From: Drosophila persimilis
Lineage: Eukaryota > Arthropoda > Insecta > Diptera > Drosophilidae
DNA: 64,000 bases
Assembly (NCBI RefSeq): GCF_003286085.1
Contig: NW_020825288.1
Location: 27,528,001-27,592,000 of the forward strand
Direction: 5' to 3'
The first letter of the stretch is position 1. Every line of letters starts with the position of its first letter. A program made the position numbers and the translations under genes. Under the pieces are notes generated by a model that was not told the DNA's origin, did not search any database, and saw only the letters and a program-made list of their open reading frames with translations. Positions 45,949 through 56,699 of this stretch are shown here, one piece after another.

Positions 45949-48900
45949 ATGTTTTCCATGGACAACTTTGACTTGGAGGCCACCATGGCGCGTCACTTCT
46001 TCGAAGGATCGCAGGCCACCAATGCCTCCACCTCGAGTTCCGAGTACTTCTTTGGCGACGAGCACAGCTCGGAGAGCGATGACGAGGACGATGCCTATAG
46101 CAGCGGCTTTAACAGCGACCAGGAGAACACGGAGAAGACGTAAGGATTGGAGTGTTTAGGTGGGGGATCGATGGGCAAGGCTTTAATTAATTCCAGCTTC
46201 TCGTTTAGACGGCGTAGCCACAAGCCGCGTCGCTTGAAGTGCGCCTCCCAGATGGCCCAGCAGCGGCAGGCGGCCAATCTCCGAGAGCGCAGACGGATGC
46301 AGAGCATCAATGAGGCATTCGAGGGACTGAGGACTCATATTCCAACGCTGCCATATGAGAAGCGTCTGAGTAAGGTAAGCAATCGGGGAAGGATCGGGGA
46401 TGATCATTACTGAAGCGTTCATAAGCGTTTATACACCCTCTCATGCCATCAGTCTATCATTCCCACCCATTAATAACCTCTCAAATGCAATCCCCTCTTT
46501 CAGGTCGATACACTCAAGCTGGCCATCAGCTATATAACATTCCTCAGCGAAATGGTCAAGAAGGATAAGAATGGAAACGAGCCAGGACTGAGCTTGCAGC
46601 GCAATTACCAAAAGGAACCGCCCAAGAAAATCATCCTCAAGGATCGCAGTAAGTTGTCAATCAATCAAAAGTGATACGGTATCTTGTGGGTTCAGTCCAC
46701 ATTTAATAACATAATTCGCACGGGTGGGCGACTGTCTGGCGTATTCAAAGGCCATCATCGATGGGAAGGTTGCTGGTTTTTGGGTTTGGGTCGTTCACAA
46801 CAGATCGTGCAGGGGATGCATGGCTATGGTTTGGGATTCTGGGTCTGTTCTGTCTCTGCCTAAGTGTAACTAATTAGAATTTTCACACTTCTCGCACGGG
46901 GGGTTCAGTTCAGTTCGGTTTGCTTCGGTTCGGTTCTCTTTGCGGGGCTTTGCGTGACTGCCAGTCAAGGAAATTGTTTTGCTCATTGCCGTCGCATCGA
47001 TCACTCGGGATGTAGGCCGTTGGATGTTGGATGTGGCTGTGGCTGTGGCTTGGAAAGGTTTTCCACAAGTTTCGGGAGGAAACAATGGCTATGGATTAGG
47101 GGTTTCCGTGTGTGTGCCAGCTCATAAAAGTTGCTTTGGTCACGGTTTTTTTGGTTAATAATTTTTCTATTCAAAATGTATGACACTGCAACTGGCCTGC
47201 AACGAGTTCCGGCCACAGCATCTGCATAACTAATAGCCCAGGCACTTGGTACCCTAAAAGGGTGTCGATGTGGGGTTACGCGTCTAGCAAAAAGGGGTTC
47301 GAGATTCCTCATTGAGTGTTATGCATAGCTAAAAAGTATTCCCAACTTTTTTTATAGGTTTTTTTTCGACCATTGTATGTCAAAACAGAAATTTCGAATG
47401 GTTAAAGTTCGTCCACGAACGGGTTTTTTTTTCTGTTGGAAATATATCATGTAAAGTGGTTGAGGAGGTACCTAAATTATATTAAAATTTAGAGCTCTGG
47501 GAATTTGGGAGTTTTTTTCAAGGAATTCAAATATTCTATATTAATTAGGTTTATTTATGTGTCTCGTTATTGGGCGTATATATCTGCTAAATTATATTTG
47601 ACATGGAAATGGGAGATCCCCAAGGAATGGTATTTATTTTTAGCGACAAGGGAAGAAAATGATCCGAAAATTGTTGAATAGATTGAAGTTAAGGAAAGAA
47701 GTTTTTTTTCAATAACTTCCAGTAGGACAATGTGCGTATGTGATAGCCATAGAATTATTAGCGATAGAGGATTAGATCGATTCAAGACGGTGTCCATTGC
47801 AGACGTGGAGGTCGGTTCAAGACTGTGTCGGATTGAAGACCTTTTTTAGTCCAATAATAGGATTTTACCTTAATATACTATATGGACTAAGGCTAATATC
47901 GGGCTGCGTAATCCCATAGTTTTCAAACCCCAGGAGAAAACCGTCTCCTTAGTATATAAAAACGCATTGATTGTGATTATTGGTTGCCCTCCTTCTAAGG
48001 CAGGTTAAGAACGAACTCCTGATAAAGTCCCTAACAAAATGAACATGCAAGCAAGCTCTGCTGATGTATAATTTGTTTTTTTTTTTTCCTGATAAAAATC
48101 ACCCCACATGGCCATACACCTTGCCCTCTCCCAACAACCATTGACAGAAAGACAGACGGACTGACAGACAAACGGACAGATAGATAGAGCGACAGTTGGG
48201 GGGAAATACACGGAGAATAGTAACAACAAAGGCAACAACAACAAAGCACAATCGACATAATCATAGCGTGAGAAATTCGTTACACTCTAGCAGATGTCTA
48301 CTGTCGCCATCCATTTCGTCGACAAGGTTCTCGGTGCTCGGTGCTCGGTGCTCGCTTAAAGGCCAAGTGAATGTCGACCCGGGCACAGGACGCAGGACCC
48401 CAGAGCCATGGAGCTCTGATGGCAAAAGCGTTTTCATGCTTAACGGGCATTAAAAATGTTGCAGCAAAAACAAAAATACATACATACATACATACATATA
48501 TATATATACCGTATATACTCGTAGATAAAACCGCACAAAAAAAGGAAACTTTCGGGGGGCTACTACCCAATGAAACGCCCATTTGAACGGGTGCAAAAGA
48601 GGCAGTGCGGCAGTGTGGGGGGGAGTGTGGCACGCGCCTGGCATATGTTCACACCAACTTGCAACAAGACCATGGTGGAAGCTGTGGGGTGGTGTCGAAT
48701 ATTTGAGCAACACCCGCATAAAGCACTTGAAATCCTGGAGTGCTACAAATTGCCCATCCCGGGTGGGATTTTTCTCTGTCTGGGATGCAAGCTGATTGGA
48801 CGCCTGATTTAGCTGGGGTAGGGTTTTGGGTTCCGGTTTGGGTTTGGGTTTTGGGCTTTGGTTTTGTTTGTTCAAGGCAAATGGCGGTGCGGCACAGCAG

Positions 48901-49493
48901 GGCGGCAGCTGCAACAACAAGAAGGAAGGAATCGAATGCGGAACGGAACGGATCCGAACCCTTTAGCCCATTGCTTGTTTGCTCTGCATCGCTGATGGGC
49001 TTGTAATGTGGCCGCTAATGGCATTTGCTCAGTTTTTGGCAACAATTTTAATTGTTTGGGCGGTTCTTGACTCTTGATTGGGTGTCTTTGTATTCGTAGC
49101 TATTAGGGAAAATATCTTTTAGAGTCTGGAAATTGAGGGAAAGCCGTGTCAAGAAAGACACTGCTCTTAGCTCCCATTTCTAGATACATTTTCCCCCATT
49201 TTACTCACTCTCTGAAACTGTTCTTCTTTCCAGCAGGCGGTGTGGCGCATTCCTTGTCCTGGTATCGCAAGGGCGATCGATATCCGGGCAGCAAGCTTTA
49301 TGCCCGCACCTGGACACCAGAGGATCCACGCGGCCCCATCTCACAGATCCAACCGCTGTACAACAACACCAACTCGAATCAAAATCAAAATAGTAATCAA
49401 AGCAGCGATGATTTCAATGGCAGTGCCGGCTCCACCGATATGTCGGATCCTGGAGTCGGGGCCAGCATCTATGGCAGCGGCAATGGCATGTGA
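45949..49493 (+). CDS. Fer1: bHLH transcription factor 48-related 1 (PTF1A/p48 orthologue)
   Basis: Exons 45949-46139, 46209-46374, 46504-46648 and 49234-49493 join in phase to give 253 residues. The N-terminus is acidic ([15 protein letters not shown]). The bHLH domain spans about residues 82-137: [20 protein letters not shown] and [17 protein letters not shown], then [18 protein letters not shown]. The basic-helix sequence is that of the PTF1A family. After it come [13 protein letters not shown] and [12 protein letters not shown], equivalent to the PTF1A C-terminal motifs that contact RBPJ/Su(H). It acts in the nucleus as a heterodimer with Daughterless. The last acceptor is CAGCAG, so two forms differing by one residue are possible. 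An AATAAA lies at 49692. Confidence 0.95.
46649..49233. other. Fer1 third intron, 2.6 kb, no gene recognised
   Basis: This stretch holds an ACAT microsatellite at about 48475-48505 and a GGGTTTTGGGTTCCGGTTT-type repeat near 48820-48860. Nothing protein-like was seen on either strand. It may carry an intronic enhancer. Confidence 0.6.
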
Positions 49494-49691
49494 GGAGGAG
49501 GTACAGACACGGCACTCAATCCTCATAGAGAGAGAAAGGAAACATCCAACTAGTCAAGCTTTGCTAGTCATTGCATCTATAACATATTAATCAGTTTAAT
49601 AATTATATGAGAAAAAACATGTTCTGTGGTATTTAATTGCTCTAAGTTCGCTAATATCTAAATGTTATACTTAGTGGTTTAGTTTAAATCG

Positions 49692-49697
49692 AATAAA
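49692..49697 (+). terminator. Fer1: Poly(A) signal of Fer1
   Basis: AATAAA 199 bp after the Fer1 stop codon. Confidence 0.6.
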
Positions 49698-50469
49698 CAT
49701 TTCAAACAAATCTACAATCATACCGTTATCATCATCAGTAATTGTTGTGGTTCAAATGCCGGGGGCAAAAGGAGCAATTGTAGCTAAATTATAGAGTTAT
49801 CAGCACAAAATATATTGAACACCTGGCCCCTGGTTGTCCTCGTGGCCTCGGCCTCTCGTACCCTGAAATAACTGTGTGTCCCTGTTGTCGATATCATTAA
49901 AAAAAGAGGGAGAATGGTCGGTGAGACAGACAAATGTCATATAGTACAAGTGCAGCTCAGTTTTTTTCACCATTTGGGGGTGGGTGTGCAATACCGGGGT
50001 ACTAGAAAATTATTTCCGGTCTTCCGACATGCATGCACACACGCCAAAGAATTTTCTTTAAAAACGAAATGAAAAATTATTATTTTTAAGCGTTTTCAGT
50101 GTGCCATTTAAAATATCATTATGACTGTCAGTCGTTAGACGGACAGATGTTGTCCTGTCCTCGTGACGAGAGAGACGCGCGTCTGGTTGAACAATTTAGA
50201 TGTTTATCAGCAATTAGGATTAGCCCGGGGCCGGGGGTTGCTACGGGTGATGACGTGATTGAGCGGTTTGATTGTGTCTAGCCCATTTGATCTATCAATT
50301 TCATCATATGTAAATTTATGCCTTCTGTTTTGCGTTTTTGTGGTCAACGATTTAATTAACTGAGGGCGGACACAGCTGCAGTCATCGATAATCTGTAATT
50401 TCAAATCTGATAAATATACCGCACATAGGGTTGAAATGGGGAAAATCAGTAAGCTTAAAAGCGCAGGCG
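49698..50469. other. Intergenic stretch after Fer1
   Basis: No gene recognised. One AAATATACC motif near 50410 belongs to the dispersed promoter-repeat family. Confidence 0.5.
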
Positions 50470-51060
50470 CTTTGCATTTCATTTTCAAAGTTATATAGAA
50501 ATCCAATAAAAGCAAGTATTTAAAACAAGCCAGTGAAGTAGAAAATTGATTCAGCAATCGTACAAAATTGAGTGGGCATGGCTAAATGTTCTATATAGAT
50601 AGTATTATTCAACGGAATAAAGAATTGGTCGTATGGTATGCACACATACCCTGGGGGAAATGGATGTTATAGAATTGAGAAAATGTTTGTCTTCCAAGGC
50701 TCAGTAGGTATCAGGATCGAGATAAATATATACAAGATACTAATAATACACATGAATAAGTCAAAAACATATCAATTACAGAAAAAGTCATTATAAATCA
50801 CGTTTCATCTTCATATAAAATTAACGAAACAGGGTGTACAAAGGCCTATACACGCATCATGTCTTTAAATACCAGCAACATTGCGACTGTTTTTTTGTTG
50901 AACTATTTCGTTTAAGCCTTGTTTTAGCCAAAATACAATAAAAGCAAGGATTAAAAACTATCCAATCTTGTAGAAAATTTATTCATCAATCGTATAAAAT
51001 TATGTGGACATGGCTAAATGTTCTATATAGACGGTAATATTCCACGGAATATCAAAAACG
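50470..51060 (+). repeat. Left arm of inverted repeat flanking the GPN3-gfzf-Sas-4-MAGE block
   Basis: About 425 bp (50636-51055) match the reverse complement of 60560-60985 with moderate divergence. Shared words include CACATACCCTGGGGGAAATG, TTCCAAGGCTCAGTAGGTAT and ACAAGATACTAATAATAC. Inside the arm, two related sub-units start with a run of GAACTATTTCGTTTAAGCC type and end with GGCATGGCTAAATGTTCTAT. The second ends 150 bp before the GPN3 start codon. Confidence 0.75.
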
Positions 51061-51155
51061 AGGAATATGTAAAATAGAACTTGAATTCGTCAGTATATTT
51101 TCGGTATATTTTTAAGATGTGACGGTATATTTTGGTATATTTCTGAGGGTCACTC
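51045..51155 (+). repeat. GGTATATTT promoter-associated repeat at GPN3
   Basis: GGAATATCAAAAACGAGGAA, CGTCAGTATATTTTCGGTAT and GACGGTATATTTTGGTATAT followed by TTCTGAGGGTCA end only about 55 bp upstream of the GPN3 ATG. They match 37420-37510 closely. Confidence 0.7.
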
Positions 51156-51206
51156 GGCACGTTTGTTTTGTTTTGGTTTGTTTTTGGTTTTTGATAATTT
51201 TACAGC

Positions 51207-54200
51207 ATGCGGTTTGCGCAAATAATTGTGGGTCCTGCGGGCAGCGGCAAGGTATGTTTGGGGAATACCCTGTACGTACGAAATAACATTTCTTTCACTC
51301 GCAGTCGACGTACTGCAGCTTTATGCAGCAGCATGCCATGGACGCCAAACGAAACATTCAAGTTGTCAATCTGGACCCGGCAGCCGAACACTTTACCTAC
51401 AGTCCTCTTGCGGATATACGCGAGCTGATACACCTGGACGATGCCATGGAGGATGACGAGCTGCAGTACGGACCCAATGGTGGTCTAATCTTTTGCCTGG
51501 AGTTCCTCATTGAGAACCAGGACTGGCTGAAAGCGCAGCTGTGCGGCGGCGAGGATGAGCTGATGGTGGGAGAGCCGGACGATGATTACATTCTCTTTGA
51601 TATGCCCGGACAAATTGAGCTGTTCACTCATCTGAAAATGGGCAAACAGCTGGTACAGCTGCTGGAGTCGTGGAACTTTCGCACTTGTGTGGTCTTCTGC
51701 CTCGATTCGCAATTTATGGTGGATGGCGCCAAATTTATATCGGGCACGATGGCCGCCCTCAGTGTGATGGCCAACATGGAGCAGGCCCATGTGAATGTGC
51801 TGACCAAAGTGGATCTGCTGAGTGCTGATGCGCGAAAGCAGCTGGATCTGTACCTGGAGCCGGATGCGCACAATCTAATGGGAGAACTGACCATTGGGTC
51901 GTCGTTTGGTGAGAAATATCGCAAGCTTACAGAGGCCATTGGTTCGCTCATTGAGGATTTCAGGTGAGTTAAAAGAATATGCATATATTCACATGTATTG
52001 AATATGTTAAACACTTAATTACTAGCATAGATAATTTTTTTAAATTATTTAATAATTATTAATAATTCTCAAGCCTTGGTCTTGCGCGTCGGATGGAATG
52101 GATGGTCCATTTCTGATAAATCTGGTGGATTGTGCTCAAAGGCATTTATCTCTTGCATTCCACTGTTGGCAATCTCCCACAGCTGCGGGTATTCCTCCTT
52201 AAAGTTTGTGTACCACTTGTTGACCAAAGGATATGGGGACAAATCGAAATCTATGGCCTCCAGGCAAATGGTGGCCGAGATTAAAGCAAAATCAGCTATG
52301 GTTACATCGTCGCCAGCGGCATACTTGGAGCCCAATCGTTCCAGATATGTTTCAAACACCTCCAGGGCATTTTGCACCTTCTTCAGGGACATGGGCGTGC
52401 GCTCGTAGTCAAAGAAAATGGGTGCCATGCTGTGGGCCGAAATGGGGGCATAGTAGAAGCCCATGTTGAAGCACAATCGCTGATTGACCAATGCCCTGTG
52501 GATCACGCTCTGCGGATAAAGCGTACAATTTGGTGGCGCATATTTGTCGCACAGATATTGCATAATGGCAATGCTCTCCGACAGATAGAAACCATCATCG
52601 TCCAGTACGGGTATTTCCTTTTGAGGATTCATCTGAAATACAGCATTCATTTTGGATTATTTCAACTCTTTCGAACCTTTTTTGTTGTATATACCCTACC
52701 TTTGCATAGTCCTCGGTGCGATGCTCTAGGGCGCAAAAGTCCACATTGATTAATTGATATTCAATATCCAAGGCTTTCAAAGTCATTCGCACGGCCAGGG
52801 AAGGCGGTCCATCGGATACGGCATACAGTTTCATTGTATAAGCGGGTCTGTTTTGGAATAAATTAAGTATTAGTTTTCTTTAATTTTTATTTTTTGCTGA
52901 ACCGGTTTCCCTTTTACACACAAAAAGTGAAAGTAATTTGCCTCTAGAGTGGGCTTCTTTTTATTTCTAATGAATTATCTATTTTCGGAGGCGTTTTTGC
53001 TAGTAGCTATTTTTGGTACTCGATTTTTTCGACGTGCTGGCAGTTTGTGGCATTTCTTTGCTTGCATATTCATAATTTACCTCAATCGAAAATCACAACA
53101 AAATTATTCAAAGTGCGCTCGCGCAGCTTTCAAACACTACTGATGGCGGGCCGGTTATTGCTCGAAAGATTGTGTATTATATATTGCAGGTGTTCAGTTT
53201 AGAGGTGGTTCGCTTTCTGTATACTGTGGGGGTTTAAAGCATAGCTATGACACGCTGCCATCACCAGTTCAATGACAATTCAAACAAGTTTCAACCAAGC
53301 CACAAATAATATTTATACGAAGATAAAATACTCTTTGTGGATCACCCCAATTGGCGAGATCGCTCTCTATAAAGTGCAGGGCACTCTGAAGAATCTACAG
53401 GAGTCTACCTCTAATCCCTGGAGGTCATACCTCGCCCGTTTTGGTAAATACTTACTCAATGGGAGCGTAGCTTTCCATTTCATCGGCAACTTCTTCCACA
53501 ACCTCAATAATGGCATCCGTATTGTCATGGTCCATTTCTATGTACTGACCATCTATCAGGGAGACTTGTTCATGCTGCTCCCCCTCTTCGTCTTCGACCA
53601 CAACATCTATGAACTCATTTTCCTCCAGCGGCTCGGACTTGGTTGTGGATGTCACTGAGGCCCTGCTACTGTCATTCTTACTGGGACTTGGAATTCTGGG
53701 CTTTGTTTGGACCATAATGTCGTTACTGAGGTTGGACACATTCAGACGCTCAACGGCCAGGTCGCCGTACTCTTGTTGTATCTGGTCCAACGACTTGCCA
53801 ATAAAGTGGAGTGGCCGAAACTTGAGTTTCTTGTTGTTCTTTTTGTTGATCTCGTTGAACAGGCGCCGCTTGATGTCGGCCTCGCTGAATGGATGCGTGT
53901 GAACGTTGTATACGCGTAGGACACGTATAGAGCCATCCTTTTGCGTGGCTGTGGATATGCGACTCTTGCAATTGATCTCCGGATCACGACTCTTGATGCA
54001 GACCCAATAATTTCGGGATATAACGCCACGGTTCTTTGCATGATATATATAACCATCGACGCACAATAGTTCGCTGCCTTTGGCCGAGCGTAAAGTGCAG
54101 ATTTTCGTTAAATCCATGTCCGGATGGAGTTCCGTTTTGGCGGGCTCTACGACATCTCGACGGCGACGTATATTCGTGATTTCTGGCTGTGGCGGTACCT

Positions 54201-56480
54201 TGGGTAACGGTGTGGATGTATTGGTCCTGTGTTCGGTGACATTGGTCCCTATTTCAACCTTGGAGCTTATATCGTCCGAACCATATTCAACATATTCAAC
54301 CATCACTGACTTGTTGGTGGGTTCCATTTTGATGGCGCCATCGATACCGATTACCTTTTTCATTACAATATTTCCCTGTGGCTCCTGATCGTCGTGTTGC
54401 AAGTGGCTCTCCAGTTGCTCGTAGCTGCCATCGGCACTCTGCTGCTCAGCTTCGTCCTCGGTTTCATATTCGAACAGCTCTGTATTGGCCAAATTGTGCT
54501 GACGCTCTGGGGGATTCTCAAGATCTAGCTTGGCCTGCTGTGAAAGTCTTCGCTGGATTTCCTTGTGGTCTATGCCGTGGGTATGCTTTCCATTGATGCG
54601 CAGCACCATTGGACCAACTGGATTCAAAGTGATGCGCACGTGACAGGTCAGATGCTTGGTGCGTCGCATGATGCATGTGAAGAACATGTGGCCGTTGGAC
54701 CGACTCTGCGAGTCAAAGTGATACAGGAATCGATTCAAACATAGAACTCTGCGGCCTTTGGCCGATGGAAGAAATGTGAATTTTGTTAAATCGGTTTCTG
54801 TCAGTGGATTATAGCCGGGCGGAGGGACATAGTTTGCAATGACATCGTATGCCGCTGGCCAAGAGCCACTGGTTTTTCGTTTCCGTGACGGCGACACCTC
54901 CTCCACCGTTTGTTCCTCTTCAGTCTGAAATTCCTCCAAGTCGGCAGAAATCTCTGCACTCTGGTCATCGTCCATGTACACATCATAGTTCTCCTCACAA
55001 TCCTCAATAATCATCGAATCGAGATCGTCAAATTGAATAGTCGACTGCTCCGGATGGAAGTATTCTATATTGGGACACTCCTGCAGAACGTCAACGGTTT
55101 GGTCGTCCTCGACCAAAACGATTTGGTGCTTGGAAAACATGGTCATCAGCTTGTCGGCCGAGTAGTGTGGATGTATGTGAGAGTCCGTCTCGATCAAATG
55201 CAGACGATGTCCCCCATCCAAAGTGGCCTCCGTACATATCTTTGCCGTGCACTCAATGTCCCGCTTCCGGACGCATGTCCATCTGTAAATTTCTCCCTTG
55301 TATGACTTGCCGCCCAAATAATATAAATGTCCATCGATGCAGACCATAACACGGCCATCGCGACGTCGCAGCATGTACACACGGTCCTTCTCCTGCAAAA
55401 TATAAGCGAATACAGACAGTTTTAGTGGCGAGCTTGAGGGGGCTTAAATCGAGAGAGCCTGTACCTCGAAGTCAACGTGAAAGGGGAGAGCTTCCAGAGA
55501 GGAGGAACTAATGCTGCCTGAAATCAATTCGGGTGGCCTCATTGACCCCGAAGCCCGCTCATACAGTCGAGCTCTTTTCGGCTGTGTGGAACTGTACGCA
55601 TCGTTCTTCTTCATAATAGCGATACGCTTGCGCTGGGCCACCTTGCTAACCTCATGATCACTGCATCGGGGATGGATATGGTTGACGGGCACATCGACAA
55701 CAACGTGCTTCGTCTTGTCCAGTCCATTGGGTAGAATGGTGCAGATTCGCGATTTGCAGGGAGTTATTTTATCTTTTCGCCGGTTGCAGAGCCATCGGTA
55801 GGTGTTGTTCTTGCCAATGCGATCGAAATGGTATAGGTAATCGTCCACACAGAGCATATCAACGCCCTTGGCGGAGCGGACCACGGAGACCTTGGACAGG
55901 TCCATGCCATGGTCGGCGCCGCTGCCTTCGTCCATATTTTTGAATGGTAGTACCGGTATTTGTTTGACCGGATTTTCAGCGTTATTTTGCCCGAAAAAAA
56001 GTGTTGTACCGTAATTTAGGCGATTTTTGTCCGGATGCACGGGATTTTTTGGTGGTATTTTTGTTAGCAAATTTATGGCGCGCCTTTTTGTAATTGTTAC
56101 ACGATTATGTAAATTTTAGTTTTTCCCTTTAGCACGCACTATTAATTATTATAGATTCACATTGTTTTTAGTTAAATCGCACATTTTACTTTCGTGATGC
56201 GAAAAATGCCTTTTGTTCGAGGTGTCAGGGCTGGGCTACGTGCGGAGTTGCCACCCGTCAATTTTGACACAGAAATTATTTAAATGTTTTCAATTTTATT
56301 CCATTAATTTCCATTATTTACAGTTTGGTGCGGTTTTTCCCGTTGGACACTCAGGATGAGGAAAGTATTGGCGATCTGCTGCTGCAAATTGACAACATTT
56401 TGCAGTTCGGAGAAGATGCCGATGTCCAAGTTCGTGACTTTGATGAGCCTGATGCTATTGAAAGGGACCCAGATATGTGA
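51207..56480 (+). CDS. GPN-loop GTPase 3
   Basis: Exons 51207-51251, 51305-51963 and 56324-56480 join in phase to give 286 residues, the usual GPN3 length. The P-loop GPAGSGKST is split by the first intron. Later come VVNLDPAAEHF, the diagnostic GPN loop YGPNGGLIFCLEFL, FDMPGQIELFTH (switch II/G3) and NVLTKVDLL (G4). The last exon encodes SLVRFFPLDTQDEESIGDLL and a tail ending RDPDM. GPN3 and its partner GPN1 are cytosolic GTPases needed for nuclear import and assembly of RNA polymerase II. The second intron is 4.36 kb and contains the complete gfzf gene on the opposite strand. The fly orthologue is, to my memory, CG2656. A poly(A) signal lies at 56526. Confidence 0.95.
52069..55935 (-). CDS. 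gfzf: GST-containing FLYWCH zinc-finger protein
   Basis: Exons 55935-55465, 55392-53456, 52847-52700 and 52632-52069 join in phase to give 1,039 residues, near the known 1,045 of the fly protein. Four FLYWCH zinc fingers begin near residues 16 (SKVSVVRSAKGVDMLC), 160 (YMLRRRDGRVMVCIDG), 355 (FTFLPSAKGRRVLCLN) and 590 (ICTLRSAKGSELLCVD). Each ends in an HxH or CxxH pair. The junction PIE-PAYT fuses them to a GST: MKLYAVSDGPPSLAVRMTLK, then NPQKEIPVLDDDGFYLSESI (glutathione-site PVLDD..SESxAI) and the C-terminal helical domain with GDDVTIADFALIS. gfzf is a chromatin protein and M1BP co-activator. It is also a lethality gene in D. melanogaster x D. simulans hybrids. The frame runs upstream to 56070 without ATG, so I chose 55935. 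The gene is nested in the GPN3 intron. Confidence 0.95.
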
Positions 56481-56525
56481 AGGATTCAGTCTATATGAAT
56501 AATATTCTGTGAATTGTTTACTGTA

Positions 56526-56531
56526 AATAAA
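56526..56531 (+). terminator. Poly(A) signal of GPN3
   Basis: AATAAA 46 bp after the GPN3 stop. The Sas-4 start codon follows at 56700, leaving about 170 bp for cleavage and the next promoter. Confidence 0.6.
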
Positions 56532-56699
56532 AATAAGAAAAAAAGATAATTTAAATGAATTCCATTAATTCCAAATCCCATCCCTGGCTGGTGCTGCCAC
56601 TCTTCAGCGACGTTTTGCAGCACTGTTTTCCACAATTTTGAATTCCAATACGCGTACAGCGTCCAAAAACAAAACAAGCAAATTTAATGTGAAACAATT

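Noticed and set aside
55936..56070. A longer gfzf N-terminus reaching 56070
   Set aside because: The frame is open, but its first codon there is TTG. The first ATG is at 55935 and gives the length expected for the protein.
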